A DNA stretch of 64,000 nt from Mycoplasmopsis gallopavonis (GTDB lineage Bacteria > Bacillota_I > Bacilli_A > Mycoplasmatales > Metamycoplasmataceae). Under the pieces are notes generated by a model that ran no database searches, was not told the origin of the DNA, and saw only the letters and a list, made by a program, of their open reading frames with translations. The DNA lies in assembly GCF_900660635.1 (NCBI RefSeq), contig NZ_LR215031.1, positions 248,001 to 312,000 of the forward strand. The letters are read 5' to 3'. Made by a program: the position numbers and the translations under genes. Shown piece after piece: positions 20,634 to 35,400 of the stretch (position 1 is its first letter; the number at the start of each line of letters is the position of its first letter).

Positions 20634-21972
20634 TTTCAAAGACTCCTTCTATTAATTCTTCGATTTCATCAGGATCAACATTTTCAACTTGTTTATCCGC
20701 CATGAAACGAATAATATCAATAAATGATTCAGTAGTTTTAGTTACATGGATGCTATCGTTTGTAGGTAGGTGTTTTACCATTAACATTTCAGTACCGTTA
20801 ACAATATCATCGCTAATTAAAATTTCTGCATTATATTTTTTAGCTTTTTCATAAACTTTTTTAGGTTTTAAAACCTTAAATTCAACTTTAATACTATCAA
20901 ATACAAATCTTAAAAATAGATTTGCTAATTTGTTTAATAATAAAGCACTTTCTTCACTATGACTTGCTGCTAAATAAATTAAATGATTATTGAGTGAATT
21001 TTCGATTTCATATGCATTCAATATATTTTCTTTAAAAATGCTAATTAAACGATCAACACCAAGAGCAAAACCGATACTTGATAATTCTGGTCCATCAAGT
21101 TCTTTAATTAAATTATTGTATCTTCCACCTCCAATAATTGTTCCTTGGCTTCCTGTGTTTTTGGAAGTAGATACAAATTCAAAAACTATCTCATCATAAT
21201 AATCAAGACCTCTAACAAGTTCATTACTAATTTCAAAATCTACACAAAGTATTTCAAGATATTCGGTTAATTTTTTGAAATATTCTTTTGATTCTGGTGA
21301 AAGAAAGTCTTTAATTTTAGGTGCATTTTTAATAAATTTGTGTTTTGAGTCCATTTTATCATCCAAAATTCTTAAAACACCACCTTTTTCTAATCTTTGT
21401 TGTGAAATTTGATTTAATTGGTCTTTGTAAGGTAATAAATATTCTTTTAAAGCTTTTTCGTAATTTTTTCTAGTTTCTTTATCACCGATGCAATTAATGA
21501 TTAACTTAGATTCAATATTTAGACCAAGTAATAAAAAGTATGCTGCAAAAATTAATTCTGCATCTTTTACATAATTTTTTTCAGCAACAAATTCAAATCC
21601 TGCTTGGTAAAATTGTCTATAACGCCCTTTTTGCGGTTGTTCATAACGAAACATTGGACCAAAATAAGCGAATTTATCATAATTAGCATATCATTTATTT
21701 TCAATAAGAGCACGAACGAAACTTGCTGTTCCTTCCGGTCTTAAACAAATATCCCGATCGCCCTTATCTTTAAATTCGTACATTTCTTTATTGACAATAT
21801 CTGAGTCATCACCAACACTTCTTTTAAATAAATTTGAACTTTCAAGAATTGGAGTTTCAATCATTACATATCCAAATTTTTTAGCAGTTCTTCAAAAAGT
21901 TTCGTAAATTATTTGTTTAACTTGAAACTCAATTGGTTCATAATCCTTAGTACCTTTGACTTTATTTAGCAT
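20626..21972 (-). CDS. hisS: Histidyl-tRNA synthetase
   Basis: 448 codons. Class IIa synthetase; motif 2 region [17 protein letters not shown] and [19 protein letters not shown], HisA motif [15 protein letters not shown], and motif 3 [13 protein letters not shown] are intact. A C-terminal anticodon domain and a short acidic tail ([10 protein letters not shown]) follow. AAGGAG stands before ATG 21970-21972. I saw no T-box leader upstream. Confidence 0.96.
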
Positions 21973-22387
21973 AAAATTCTCCTTAAATTATTGAATGAAA
22001 TTCTTATCATTTTAAAATATTAATAATATTTTACATCTTTATAAATTTATTATTCTTTTAAATTTAATTTTTCAAGATTTATTGAGATTTTTTTAGAAAA
22101 AATCAAATTTAATATATATTTTTTAACTTTTTTAAAGTAATTTTCAAAAATATTTTTTGGATACTTTAATAAAAATCAAAACTTTTGAGCCTATGTCCAA
22201 GCTGCAAAAAAATATTTTTCACAATATCATATTTAACCGGTCATGTAATTTTCTATATAAAAATGTTTTCTTATATATAATAAGCTAGTATAAACTTGCC
22301 TTATTCCTATATATATATATATATCGTTGAAAATTTAATTTAAGAAAAAATAAGGGAAAAGTTTGAAAGTATTAAGGAGCATTTATT
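21973..22387. other. Intergenic region with divergent promoters and a (TA)8 repeat
   Basis: 415 AT-rich bases between hisS (minus) and giant gene 1 (plus). No ORF or RNA gene recognised. TATATAATAA near 22272-22281 may be a -10 region for the giant gene. A dinucleotide run TATATATATATATATAT (22308-22324) lies between it and the start. AAGGAG at 22374-22379 is the ribosome binding site. Confidence 0.6.
22308..22324. repeat. TA dinucleotide tract upstream of giant gene 1
   Basis: Seventeen bases of pure TA alternation, 64 bases before the start codon of the first giant surface protein. Short tandem tracts at this position can vary in length and change expression. No variation can be seen in one sequence. 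Confidence 0.7.
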
Positions 22388-25300
22388 ATGAATAAAAATT
22401 CAAATAGATCAGAAAACAAAAAAGGACGAAAAGGTTTAATTGCATCAGGTACTGGTGCTTTATTAACAGCTGGATTGGTAGCAGCTTTACCTTTTACAAT
22501 TCGTCTTGAAGATGAGAAATACGCAAAACCTGAATTTGTTAATTTAGATCGTAAATTCCCAAAAGATACAGTTAACTATTTATTGCAAGAAAAAGTTGTT
22601 TTAATAGTTAATGATTTTTTAGCTAACAATGGTAATAATTTAAAGAAAAACGATTTAATTGATCTTTATAAAAAAGTTACATTAGCTAATCAACTTCTTG
22701 AAGATCCTCGTTCATCAGTTCAAGTGAAATTGAATTTAAATAGTCAATTAGCACAAGAAATTTTTAGAATTAAGAGCGATTTAAAGCAAGGGTATGATTT
22801 TAATTTAGTTGATCCTTTGGTTCGTGATAACGATTTAAGAAGGGAGTTTGATACTTATAAAGCATCTTTACAAAAAGGCGAAATTTCAGTCCCTGAATTT
22901 TTAAATAAAGTTGATTCTCTTGAAAAAGAAGAAAATATTTTGAGTGATAATGTTAAAACTAAAGTTTATGAATTTAAACAAAATTATTACGATAAAGATA
23001 GTACTTCAATTAATTCTAAAAATCCACTTGTTAATAAAGCAGCTAACTTCATTTTAGAAGAATATGCACAAGAAGTCACAACAGCTGATGTTTTACTTGA
23101 TCTTGGACAAAAATTTGAAGATGCAAAAAATAAAAATTATCGTACAGTGAATCATAATTTAGATTTAATTGAAGCAATTAATCAAGATTCTCAAAATGCA
23201 ATTTTAAAATTAGAACCAATTGCGGGAATTAGAGATTATTTAGAAAAACTTAAACAACAAATCAATAGTTTAAGAGGATATGCAAACAATAATTTAAATT
23301 TAATCTCAAAACAAAATGCACCAATTTTAAAGAAAATTGATGAACAAATCAATTCACTTAAAAACACAGCTTTTGACAAAATTGCAAACGAGGGACAATT
23401 AGATCAAGGGATTGAATCTCTTAAAAATTTAATTAATGCTTTACCAAATAATCAACTTAAAACACTTTTTAAACTAGATAAATTTAATGATTCAAGTGAT
23501 AAAGAATCAAAAATTAATAATTATTTTGATGAATTATTTAATTTAAACTTAGTGCAAAATGCTAATGAGTTAATCAATCAAATTCAAGCTAATCTTCATG
23601 AGAAACAAACAGAAAAATTATTAAGTAACGATCAGGTTACTAATTTTAATACACAAATTCAGAATGTTTTAGCTTCTGCTAACCAAACTAATTTATTTGA
23701 TGTTTTAGATCAACTCGCAAATATTAATGATGATATTTTATCTGTCATTAATTCAGATGAAAACATTGAAAGTTTAGTTGAAGATGTTTTAATTAATCAA
23801 ACTAATCGTGCTTTAGCTTTACAAGGATTTGGTAAACCAAATCAAGTACAAGCTAATGAAATTCAACAAATTAAAACAAGATTACAAGAAGCAAGAAGAA
23901 ATAACGAAAAAGGAAAAGCGTTAGAAACTATCTTTAATGATGAAGCAGAAAATTTAAGATTACTTCTTAAAGAAATGCTTGCTAACTCAATTCCTTTAAT
24001 TCAACAAACAAGACTTAGCACAGCTTTACAAACTTCAACATTAAGTCAATTAAATGAAACTTTATATAAAGCAGAAACTTATTCTGATCCATATTCAGCT
24101 GCAACTAGAGAACAAATGCTTCGTTTATTATCTAATTTAACTTCACTTAACGATCAAGTTGACATTGAAGAAAATTCACACGAACTTTCAGATAAAATTA
24201 AAGATTACATCGCCCAAGTTGAAGAAGTATATAGCGATGATCCTGAATATTCTTCACATCAAGTGCTTAATAAACAGTTAAACCAAATTTTAAATGAGGT
24301 TGAAAGAATTAAAAACGACAATACTTTAACTTTCCCTGAAAAAGAAGAATTTTTAAAACAAAAAGAGACAATAGCAGAGGATCTTGCTAATCGAGCTAAA
24401 GCTGCAAGAAAATTAGAAGACTCAATTAGAGAAGGAGTTGACACTATTAAAGTGATTAATAGTGATCCTGAAATGTCAGCCTTACTTGCTGATGATATTG
24501 CAGAACTTAGAGATCTTATTACTAGAGGTAATGGAGAACTTAGAGATCCATATCGTAAAGATATGGATCAAACAGAAGCTTTAATTCAAGCTAAAATCCA
24601 AGAAATTAATGATAAAGCTGCTCAACTACAATCTCAAAAGCTTTTAGATAAAATTAAGAAAAATTTAAATAAAGCTGTTGCTATTTCGGAAAAAGAAGGT
24701 GTGAATGTTACTATTCAAGATTCTGTTTGATCAAAAGCACAAGAAGTTAAAAAACAAATTGATTCAATTGATCCAAATTTAAGTGCAGCAGAACAAAAAG
24801 CACTGAGAGATCCGCTTATTGCTCAATTAGAAAAAATTAACGAAAGTGCACAAGATTCAGTCTTTTTCGATAACGCTAGAACTAAATTACAAAATACAAT
24901 TGATAAAGCAGAGTTCGAAGTTCCAAATATGCCACAAGAACTTCAAGATAAAGTTAACCAAGGAAAAGCAAAACTTGCTGAACTTAATGAATTTTTAGAC
25001 AACATTAATCAAGATGATATTACTTCAGCTGAAGAATATCAAGCTAAAAAAGCAGAAGCAGACCAGCTACGTGAAGAAATTGAACTTGAACTAGCTCTTG
25101 CAAAGTTAAACGCTGAAGCTGATAAAATTAAAGCTTTAGCTGAAACAGATTCTGAAAAATTAAAAAATGAGCCTTATAATAAACTTAACGAAAAACTTCA
25201 CGCAATAGAGCAAGAGAGAAATCGGTTAGTGGAATTAGCTCGTAGTAATCCTGAAAATAAAGTTGAATTAACAAAAGAAATTGAAAATACTACCAAAAAT

Positions 25301-28300
25301 ATTGCAAAGCAAAATCCACTTCTTGATGCTCTTAAAAAAGCTGGTGATAAATTAGGGACAATTGATGCTCAAAAATATCCAGTGATTTATGAGAATTTAA
25401 AAAATACAATCACAGATAATTTACCTCTTGATCCTTTAAAACCAGAAAGCAGTGAAACTATTAGTAATAAAATTGATGCTCTTGAAGAAGCTGTTAATAA
25501 AGTGGAAAGTCAAAAAAGATTACAAGACGCAATTGTTGATGCTCAAAAAGTTATTGATAATCAATATAATGAAGGTGAAGATCCAAATACTCCAAAACGT
25601 GCAATTTTCAATGATTTAGATGCAGCTGCTCAAACAAAATTAGATAATATCAATAAAGAATTAGCAGATCCAAATACTTCGCTTGCTCGTATTAAACAAC
25701 TTGAACAAGAAGCTAAAAAATTAGGAAGTGATTTACAAGTTGCTAAAGATGCATTAAACACTAGATTTAATAATGATAAAACTAGAATTGGTAATAAAAT
25801 TAATGAATTACTTGCACAAGAAAAAACTAATGGTATTGATACAGAAGGTGAAGGTTCAGAAAATTTAGAATTAAAACAATTAAAAGCTGCTTTTGAAACA
25901 GCAAAAGACGATCCAAATACTACTTTTGAAGATTTAAAAGCAATTGAAGATAAAATTCAATTAGCTTACTATAAAGATCTTTTTGCTAAAAAATTAAAAG
26001 ATTCACAAGACAAATTAAAAGAAATTAAAGATTTAACTTTTGATGATGAATCAGGGGATGTTCCAAATCAAGAAAGAGATAAAGTTGTTGAAAAAATGTC
26101 CGCTTTATTAGATGAGATTAATTCTGCTGTTGGAGATGCAACCGATCCTTCAAAACTTGCATTGGTTCAAGATAAGATTGCTCAATTAAATAAAATTGAT
26201 AATTTACTTGAAAAACAAAAGGATGCACTACCTACCATTGCTGAATTTTCTAAACCTAATTCTACAACTCAACCTACAGAATTAATTGCGGCTTTAGAAA
26301 AGAATATCCCTACTTTAGATGATAGCCCTAAACAAATTGATAATGAAAATAAAGATTTACAAACCGCAATTAATAAATTAGTTGGTACTCAAAGAGCTAA
26401 AGAAAAAGAAAAAGCAAAAATTCAAGAAACTTTAGAAGATTTTAAATCTAAATACGATAGTGCAATTCATGATGCTAAAGTTGATGATCCAACAGAAGGT
26501 ATTAAGAAAATTGTTGCTGATTTAAACGCCGAAGTAGAAGTAGTTCAAGATGGACCAAAAGTAGCGGAAGAAATTGCGAATATTGAACAAAAAAATAAAG
26601 AGCTTAAAAACGCTTTACCTTCAATTTTAAGTGCAGCTCAAAAAGTTAAAGAAGCACAAGACTTAGTTGCTCAAACACCAGAAGGAGAGCAAACTGAACT
26701 TCAAAAAGCAGTAGCTGCTGAAATAGAGACAAAAATCGCCGAAGTAAGAGAGGCTTATTCAAGTTTAGAAAAAGCAAAAAACATTAATAATTTAGAAAAT
26801 GATTTAAACGCTTTAGTTGAGAAATTTACAGTTTCAACAAAAATTAAGACTAATTTAGCTAGTGCTAGAGAAAAACTTAATTTAATGACATATCCTGAAG
26901 GAACATTAGGTTCAAATAACCAACCTATTCACGGAACACCAGAAGCGAATAAAACTAAATTTGAAACTTTCTTAACAGAAATTGAAAAATATTCAGAAGA
27001 TAAAAGTTTAACAACTACAAACTTAGAGGAAATTAATTATTTAGTTGAAAGAGCACTTGTTCTTTTAGATACAGAAGCTCAGTTAATTACAAAGCAAAAT
27101 TTAGTTAACCCTGCAAATGTTAATAACTCAATTTCTCCAACTTATGGATATGATTTTGATGCACGCAGATTAGCTGATGTAATTAATATTTCTATTCCTA
27201 AAAACCCAAATGCAGCAGCTAAAAATTATTTAAGAATTGATGATATTAATACTTTAATTAAGAATTTAAATCAAAACTATTCAAAAGAAGAAATTATTTA
27301 TGATACTAGAAAACAAGTATTTGAAGCCATTGCAAAAGATTCAGAAACACTTGGTTATAAACAACAAGATGCAGCTGAATTAACAGAATCCAAATATTCA
27401 AAATTATTAGAAGAAGCTAATAAATTCTATACAAACAAATTAAGCTCTATTGTTAAAGAGTTAAACATTAATAAAATGTTAGCTGTTCAATCAGCGGCAG
27501 CAAAAGGTCATAATGTCTTAACTTCTTATAAACAAATAGCAGATGCTGTTCAAAAAGGTAAGGATAAAATTGTTGCAGTTTCAAATAAACAAAACGAGAA
27601 ACTTACCCAAGCAATTACATTATTAAATAATGCAATTGCCTCAGGAGAAAGTAAATATTACACACTTTTCAACACCACTTTACTTAACCAAGAAAAAGAA
27701 GAAATTGAAGAAAGAATTGATTATATTGATTTAGTTGTTGCTTATGCAGACAAAGTTGCGGAGTTAAATGCTGAAACTAAACTTTCTGAAAAACAAAAAG
27801 CTCAATTACAAGCGATTTTAGATGAAGGTTTAAATAAAGCTAACGAACCAGAATTTGCTAATACACAAGGTTATAAAGAAATTGTGACAACTTACTTTAC
27901 AGGTCATGATCAACAAATTAGCTTTAATGTTGCTTTAGAAAACTCAAAAGCATTACTTGAAACTCTTGAAACAGCAAAACAATACAATATTGCAGATTTA
28001 AATGATCAACCAAATGAGCAATCTAATTATCAGTCTGAAAGTATTGCAATGAAAGCTCTTTATGATCGTTTAAAACAAATTGTTGCAGACTCAAAAACAG
28101 CTTTAGAAACAATTCCTCATAATGAAATTAATAAAAAATCATTAGATTCACTTCTTAAAGCACAAATTAATGCAATTAAAAATCAAAAAATCAAAGAAGC
28201 TAATGCAGTTTTAAACTCTGCAAATGATTTAAACAACTACTTAAATTCAACATATACAGATAGCTCAGATACTCCAAAATTAGCTGATTATGAACAAGTT

Positions 28301-30610
28301 GCAATTACAGATCTTAGAAATTCTAAAGATACAATTTCTAATTATGAATCAATTAAAACAGTTAATGGCAAAATCAAAGCAGCTCAAGCGAAAATCACTG
28401 AGCAAGAGAATGCTTTATTTGAATTTGAGAAAAAGAAACTTAAAGAAAAAATGGATCAAATCAAACCATTTATTGATTATTTAAAAGAAAATAGTGGAGT
28501 TCCAGAACTTTTAGGAATTACTTATCTTACAAAGTTAGAATCAGAATATACAGAAGCAGAAACTCAATATCAAAAAACATTTACTCCTGAAGAAAAACAT
28601 AACTATAAAGCAACATTAATTTCTAGCTACTTACCAAGTAGAAATTTAATGTTACAAAGATATGAACAAATTTTAAATAACACTTCAAGTAGTTTACAAA
28701 CTTATAAAGAAGGTGCTAATGTCTGAAAACCTCAACTTGAAGCTTCAACAAATTCTTCAAAAACAATTTATGATTATGCTACTTTATTAGGGTGAACTGA
28801 TTTAACAACTAAAATTGATGCTTCAAAAACTGCTTCAAATGAATTTTCACAACTTGATGCAAGTAAAGATAATCTTAAAACTGTCGATAACTTCAAATCA
28901 GCAATTCAAAAACTACAAGATTTTATTGCAAAACGCAACGATTTAGTTTATGGTTCATCAGAAACTGATCATTTATCAATTGAAGATAAATATCAATTTA
29001 CAATTCAAAATTATGCTGATTTTGGAAACATGCTTAAATTACTTGCTGGTTCACCAAATAATCAATATGATGCAAACAATCCTGAAAACAACCAATATTT
29101 TGGAACAATTTCTAAATATTTCTCATTCCAAGGACAAGATGCTCTTCAAAATTTAGAAAGCACTAATGAATTATTAGATGTTAATCCAAAACCATCAACA
29201 AAAGCAATTATTTCTTTATTATTAAAAATTTTAAATAAAGCAAATAACTTAGGTGAATGACTTAAAAACCCTATTAATCAAGATTTCGGTTGAGAACAAT
29301 TAAATAAAAAGACTGATTTAATAAGAAACAACGAAACACTTAGTGTTTACAACTATGTTGATTTTGATGCTTCTCATGCAGTTTTAGCTGAGGACTTTAA
29401 AAATGCAGTTGATGCTATCGCTGCTCAAAGCGGTAAAGTTCAAACAGTTAATGGAAAACAAGCTGTTTTACTTAATGGAGAAGATACCGTTTTAGGTTTA
29501 TTCAAAGATTTCTTAATTTTAAAAGGTAAATTTGGAGATATTTACAATACTAATAATGTTAAAGTTTACTTATACAAAAAAGATGGTCAACAAAACTTTG
29601 TAGAGAATATTTTCCAAGCTGATCCAACTTATAAACAATCACAAATTAATTTAATGTTTGTTTATGAAAAACCAACAAATGATCCGCAAAATCTTTACAC
29701 TAAATTACCTTCTTACTACACAACTTTTGAAGATGTTTTCTTAACATTTAATACTTCTAAATATTTACTTGTTACAAAAGAATCATTCACAAACAAAGCA
29801 AAAGTTCTTAGCACAGAAATATTCGATTCTAAGCGTGGTGGATTTAACGCAGGTAATTTAGCTAATGGTATGTTATCTGGATTTATCTCTAACTCAATTG
29901 CTATTATGAACGAAAGAAACATTCCATATTTAATTAGCAATAATTCAAATGATGAAAATGTTATTGAAAATGGTAAAAATTACTCTTCAGAAAAAATGTC
30001 AGTTAAAATGAAGTTTAAAGAAGGTGCTCAATTCATTTTACTTGGAAGAACATTTAGACAAACTAGTGATAAAGTCTTTTGAAGATTGGGAAGTGTTGAC
30101 GCAAGCTTGACTCCAAATAATAGAAGAGACAACATTCAAATGTGAATTCCAATTATCATTAATGTACCTCTTGAAGATGTCCAAGATCCAAACAAAAAGA
30201 CAAACTTATTATTACAAGGACAATTCTATTTTAGTTATCTAAGAGATGCATATAATACAAATGATTTAAAGCTTAAATTTATTTTTAGTGATACTTCTAA
30301 TGATCCTGCATCTTATACACATATCAATTATGCTATTTTACAGTCAAGCAGTTCAGAATTTGCTAGTTCATATGATTTCTCTAAATATTTAGCAGAATTA
30401 TTTAATGATAAAAACCAAATGTTTTCTTGATTAGATCCTGCAACTTATGACTCTAAACAAATTAGTTTATTAGGGCTAACTTATAATAGAACTGCAAAAG
30501 GTGATAAAGCAAAAATGCAAAATGCAAAGCAATTCTTTACTTGATCTGAACAACAACCATCAGCATGAGAAGCTTTAGAGAAATTTGAAATTAAATTAAA
30601 TGTCAATTAA
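22388..30610 (+). CDS. Giant membrane-anchored coiled-coil protein 1 (2740 aa)
   Basis: I do not recognise a named family. The 8223-base frame is uninterrupted when UGA is Trp. Residues 17-38 form one N-terminal hydrophobic segment after a basic head, which suits a membrane anchor with the rest outside; there is no lipobox. From about residue 50 to about 2250 the protein is almost all charged helix (Lys, Glu, Asn, Gln, Leu, Ala), with heptad-like spacing and repeated phrases such as KIDALEEAVNKV and NKINELLAQEK. I noticed no Cys. The last 450 residues or so are beta-rich with many aromatics (LMFVYEKPTNDPQNLY; QMWIPIIINVPL) and resemble the end of the next gene. The likely role is a long surface stalk with a C-terminal head, perhaps an adhesin; this is inference. 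AAGGAG is the ribosome binding site. Confidence 0.85.
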
Positions 30611-30628
30611 TAAAGAAAAGGAGAAAAA

Positions 30629-32446
30629 ATGAAAAAATCAACCAAAGCAGCTTTAGGTATTGCTGGAATTTTGGTAGTAACTGCTACTTCATTAGTTGCT
30701 ATTAAAACTTTGATGCTTAAAGAAAAAAATCATTCTCAAAATGATGACAAAAATAGTTTCGTTCGAAATAATTATTTAAAAACAGTAAACTTAATGCTTC
30801 AAAATCCATTTTTAAACGATGCAAATTTAATGAAGGATTTCGAAGAATATCGTGAGTATGTAGAGTTATATGCTAATTCAGAGAACCCATGAATCGATGT
30901 TTATATGCAAAAAATTGCTACATTCCAAAACAAAATGCTTGAAGATGTTATTAATAAATTTTTACCAATTGTTGCAAATAATCAAATTACTGAAAAAGAA
31001 AAACAATTTTTAAGTGAATTTATTAAAAATCAAATTGATAGAATTACTGAAAATGATTTAAAAGATGGCTTAACAAATTCAAATTTAACTAACTTTGATT
31101 TATTTTTAAGTCAAATTAATAACCCAGATTTTACAAATGAAAATGTTAAATATTTACAAAACTTTAAAGAGGGAGTAAAAGCAGCAAGTGATAAGCAAAC
31201 AGAATTAATTAATCATGCTTTTTCAGGAAACGGGAGATTGAACTATAACATTGACTTTTTAGATTCGTTACCAACTGATGGATTAATTAAAAAGTACAGT
31301 GCTTATCCAAATGAAGCGATTAAATTAGTAACTTCTGGTAAATTTAGAGCAAATGACCTTAACACTTTATCTGATTTAACAGATAAAGAACTTAAAAAAC
31401 TTGTTCAAAAAGATTCAAATTCAGGTTTATCTATTCTTGATAATTTAAATAAAGATAGTGCAACAATCCAAGCAAGCTTAGACTCTATTTTAAATAATGC
31501 ATATACAATCGAAATTAATAAAGCTTTATTATCATTAGAAGAATTATTGTCAAACAATAATTTAACAAATGAAAACAAAACAGAACTTAACGAAACTTTA
31601 ACACAATATAAAAATCAAGATTTATCAGCTCCTGAGGCATTTCAAGCAATTTCGAAAATTAGTCCAAAAGTACAAGAAACACTTTTATCTCATGTTGATT
31701 CAAATTTATTAGCTGAAGCTAATAAATATTTCGAAAACACAAATAAAGATCTTAATAACGCATCTTCATTAGAAGATTTACAAGAAATTAAATCAAATAG
31801 TAATATTTTTAAAACTAACTTAACAAGTCAATTAAAAAATCCCGAAACTTTAAAAAATGATTTAAATTCATACATTGAATTAACTCGTCAAAAATTTGCA
31901 GAACTTGGTAATCAAACTACAATTTCTCAAATTCTTTCTGAGCACAAATATCAAGATTTTATTAAGGTAGATTATCAAGATACTTTAAATTCAGAAGTTA
32001 AAAATAATAAGAAAAATTTAATTGATGCAAAAAATGATTTAATGAATGAAATTAATCAACAATTAACTATTGCACAAAAATATAAAAATCTTGCAAATGA
32101 AGTTGCTAATAATAAATTTATTGGTCCATTTGAAAAAGAAACTTTATTAAATGCTTTAACTTATTCTTACCCAACAAGCGAAGAACAAGCAAATCAAGTA
32201 ATTGATGCTTTAAATAAACATTTATCTATTAAAAATCAATATCAAGATTTAGTTTCGACAATTGATAATTTTGAAGAAACAACTAATTCAGGTAACTTTT
32301 TATCACCTGAGGATTTAGCGAATATTACAAACAAAACTCAATTTGTGAAAGAAGAAACTATCGGTTCTTCGCAAGCTTTAGTTACTAAAGTTGCTCCAAA
32401 ATTAGATGTAATTAATGGTAATTTTACCAAACCATATCAAAATTAA
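30629..32446 (+). CDS. Giant coiled-coil protein 2, N-terminal part ending at an in-frame TAA
   Basis: 605 codons from ATG 30629 (AAGGAG upstream, 18 bases after giant gene 1, so the same operon). Residues 7-29 are a membrane anchor (ALGIAGILVVTATSLVAIKTL). The rest is charged helix like protein 1. The frame meets TAA at 32444-32446, but the same frame stays open for another 2225 codons. The split looks like a single nonsense change in a 2831-codon gene. As it stands the cell should make a short anchored helical protein without the C-terminal head. Confidence 0.75.
32444..32446 (+). other. In-frame TAA that splits giant gene 2
   Basis: TAA in codon 606 of a frame otherwise open from 30629 to 39124. 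One base change from CAA, GAA or AAA, all common codons here, would create it. Confidence 0.8.
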
Positions 32447-35400
32447 GTGTTAGCTTTAAGAGAATCTTTTAGAAAAATTCAAAAAGAAAAATTAGCAAAA
32501 TTAATGAAAGCAGCAAATGATAAAATCAATGCACTTTCAATTTGAAATCTTCACTACTATGATTTTGAACGTCATTTAGCGAATTTAAATAAACAATCAC
32601 AAACTATGGTTGATGAATTTTCACCAACAGTTAGTGATGTTTTAACAGAACAAATTAAGAAATATTTAGATCTTTTAACAGCATTGGATGGAATTAATTC
32701 ATTAGCAGATATTCTTGGTAAGGCTCGTAAAGCAAATGATTTTATTAATCATGTTTACAACAACCTTAATGAAGATCCATTTACTCCAAGTCCTTATGAA
32801 AAAGCTTCAACAGATCTTGCAAGTGATATTTTGAATAAATTAGAAGGATACAATAATAAAGCAGCTTCAGGGCAAGAATTGACACCAGAAGATTATGAAG
32901 ATATCAATAAATTAAGAGATCAAATCTTAAATATTCAAGATAATTCTCCAAAATTAGACGCTTTAGATTCTGATATTAAAGAAGCTGATGCAACAGTTGA
33001 TGATATTACTAGTTCAGATAGTTATCAACAAGCTTCAATAGCAAATCCTGCACTTAAAAATAAAATTGATAAAGCTTTAGATGAACTTGCAAAACTTAAA
33101 GAAGAAGCTGCTAAATTATTTGCAGATCCAAATGCTAAAACAAGTGATATTACAGCGATGCGTAATGCAATTAAAGCTAAAAATGATGAACTTAAAGGAT
33201 TTGTAGGTGATCTTTCAACAGGTGCTAATTTAAAATCTCTTGAAGATAAAATTCGTGAAACTTATCCTCATGATGTTGATGAAACAATAACACCAGGAGA
33301 AAAGGCACTTTGAGATCGCTTAAATAAAGTTAAAGAATTAAGCTTACAACCTAATTTAACTCTTGAAGATCAAAAACTTTTAAGTAAAGAAATTGAAGAT
33401 TTAGGAAAAGCAATTCCACTAGTAAAAAAACTTGAAGATCGTGCTAACGAATTAAAAGCTAAATCTGAGGATTATAATCAAGAACCTAAATCAAAATATG
33501 TTAATAATGATAGTGAAGAAGCACTTGATCAACTTGATAATGCTATAACTAATGCATTAAATAATATTAATAGTTATGGTCAAGATGCAATTCAATCTCC
33601 AACCATTACTTCAACAAGTCTTTTAGGATTGCTTAATGATTTAAATGATAAAAACGATGATTTTGATTTAAGTTATCAAAAAGAAAGATTACAACAATTA
33701 AATCAAGAAGCACAAGAACAAGCATATCCAGCAAGTGAAATTGAAGATCAATCTGATGTTAAGAATCTACTCAACCAATCTTTAAAAGCACTTGATAAAT
33801 ACGCACAAAATAAACTTGATGAAAACGATGTTGAAACAATTTCGAAAGCAGGTGATTTATTTGATAAAGAATTGCCTTTAATTGCAAAAATTAAAGAAAC
33901 AATTGCTTTAAGCGATTCATATAAGGATAGCAAACCTGAGGTTAAAAAATATTTAGATCAAGTTTTAGCAAACAATATGCCTAGTCCTAGTGACTCAGAA
34001 GAAGATATTGCTCGTAAATTAGCAAATATTGAAAAAGCACAATCAACAGCGGCTCAAATGAATGATTTTATTGATGTTTATAAAGAACTTGATAATATCC
34101 TTTCAGATGACAAAGCTAATCCGGCTTACAAAGATAAAGCTTATCTTAATGATGTTTTATTAGATATTGAAAAGCAAAAAGAAGATTATGCAAAATTCAC
34201 CAAAGGTGACAATAATTACCAAAATGAAGTTTCGCCAGAAAACTTACAAGAAGCTAAGGAAAAATTAGCTCTTAAAATTGAAGCACTTAAAAAAGCTCGT
34301 GATAATAAAATTGAAGATTTCAACGATGCTGTTGTTCAAGCTGATGAAAAAATCGCAGCTTTAGATCAAGAAAAACAAACTCGTTTAGAAGATTATCCAA
34401 ATGAAAAGTTTGAAAAATATGATGCAGCAAAAGCAGCTTTGCAAGAACTTGAACAAAGTAATGAAGCAACCAAAGAAAGTATTGATGCAGCTCGTGAAAA
34501 ATTAGATTTAGAGTTTGAAAAAGATAAAGCCTTAAACTTAGTTGATGCATTACATCGAATTAATAACGATGATGCTTATGCTAATTTACCAGAATACCAA
34601 ACAACTAAAGCTGCAACTGATGCTTTTGAGGGATATGTTAATAATATTATTAACACTCAAAATCCAACAATAGATCAAGTAAAAGATTTAGAAGAGAAAG
34701 TTAAAGAAAATACTAAACTTGTTGGGCTTCAACAATTAGTTGCTGGTTATTTAGATAGCAAAAAAGATGATCCTAATTTCGAATCACAAAGAGAAGCTCT
34801 TGAAAATGCTTTAAGAAATTCTCTTCCAACAGCTGATAACCAATATTCTGATTTAAAAGATCGTTATGAAAAATTATTAGAAGCATTTACAGCTGAAAAA
34901 GAGTTAGAAAAACAAAAACAATTAAACCAAAGAGCTTTAGAACATAAAGTTGGTGATCAAGTTGAAGCAGGTCTTAGAAAAGATTTCTTTGACGAATTAT
35001 CTCCTACTACTAACGATCCTGAAGCGATTAACAAAGTTAACGAGACAATTGATAGTTTATTGGAAGCTAATAAAAATGCAGCTACTCTTGCAGAAGCTGA
35101 AAAAATAAGAGATAAAATTGCAACTTTAGAAGGTAATAAAATTGCAATTAGACAACTTTCAGAAAAAGTTAAATTAGGATTAGATGCAATTGAGAAAACT
35201 AATGGAAGCACTTCAAATGCTGTTCAATCAATTAAAGAAGAACTAGAAGAAAAAATCAAAAAAGCTCGTGAAGAATATGGTGACTCAGAAAATAATGTTA
35301 AAGATCTTAACGCTCTTGCTCCTGAGGTTGCTCTTCTTACTGAAAAATTAGAAAAATCATTATTAATTGAAGCAAAAATCAAACAAATTCAAGCAGATTA

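Noticed and set aside
22308-22324. TA tract as a proven phase switch
   Set aside because: Short AT dinucleotide runs are common in such AT-rich DNA; listed only as a repeat.
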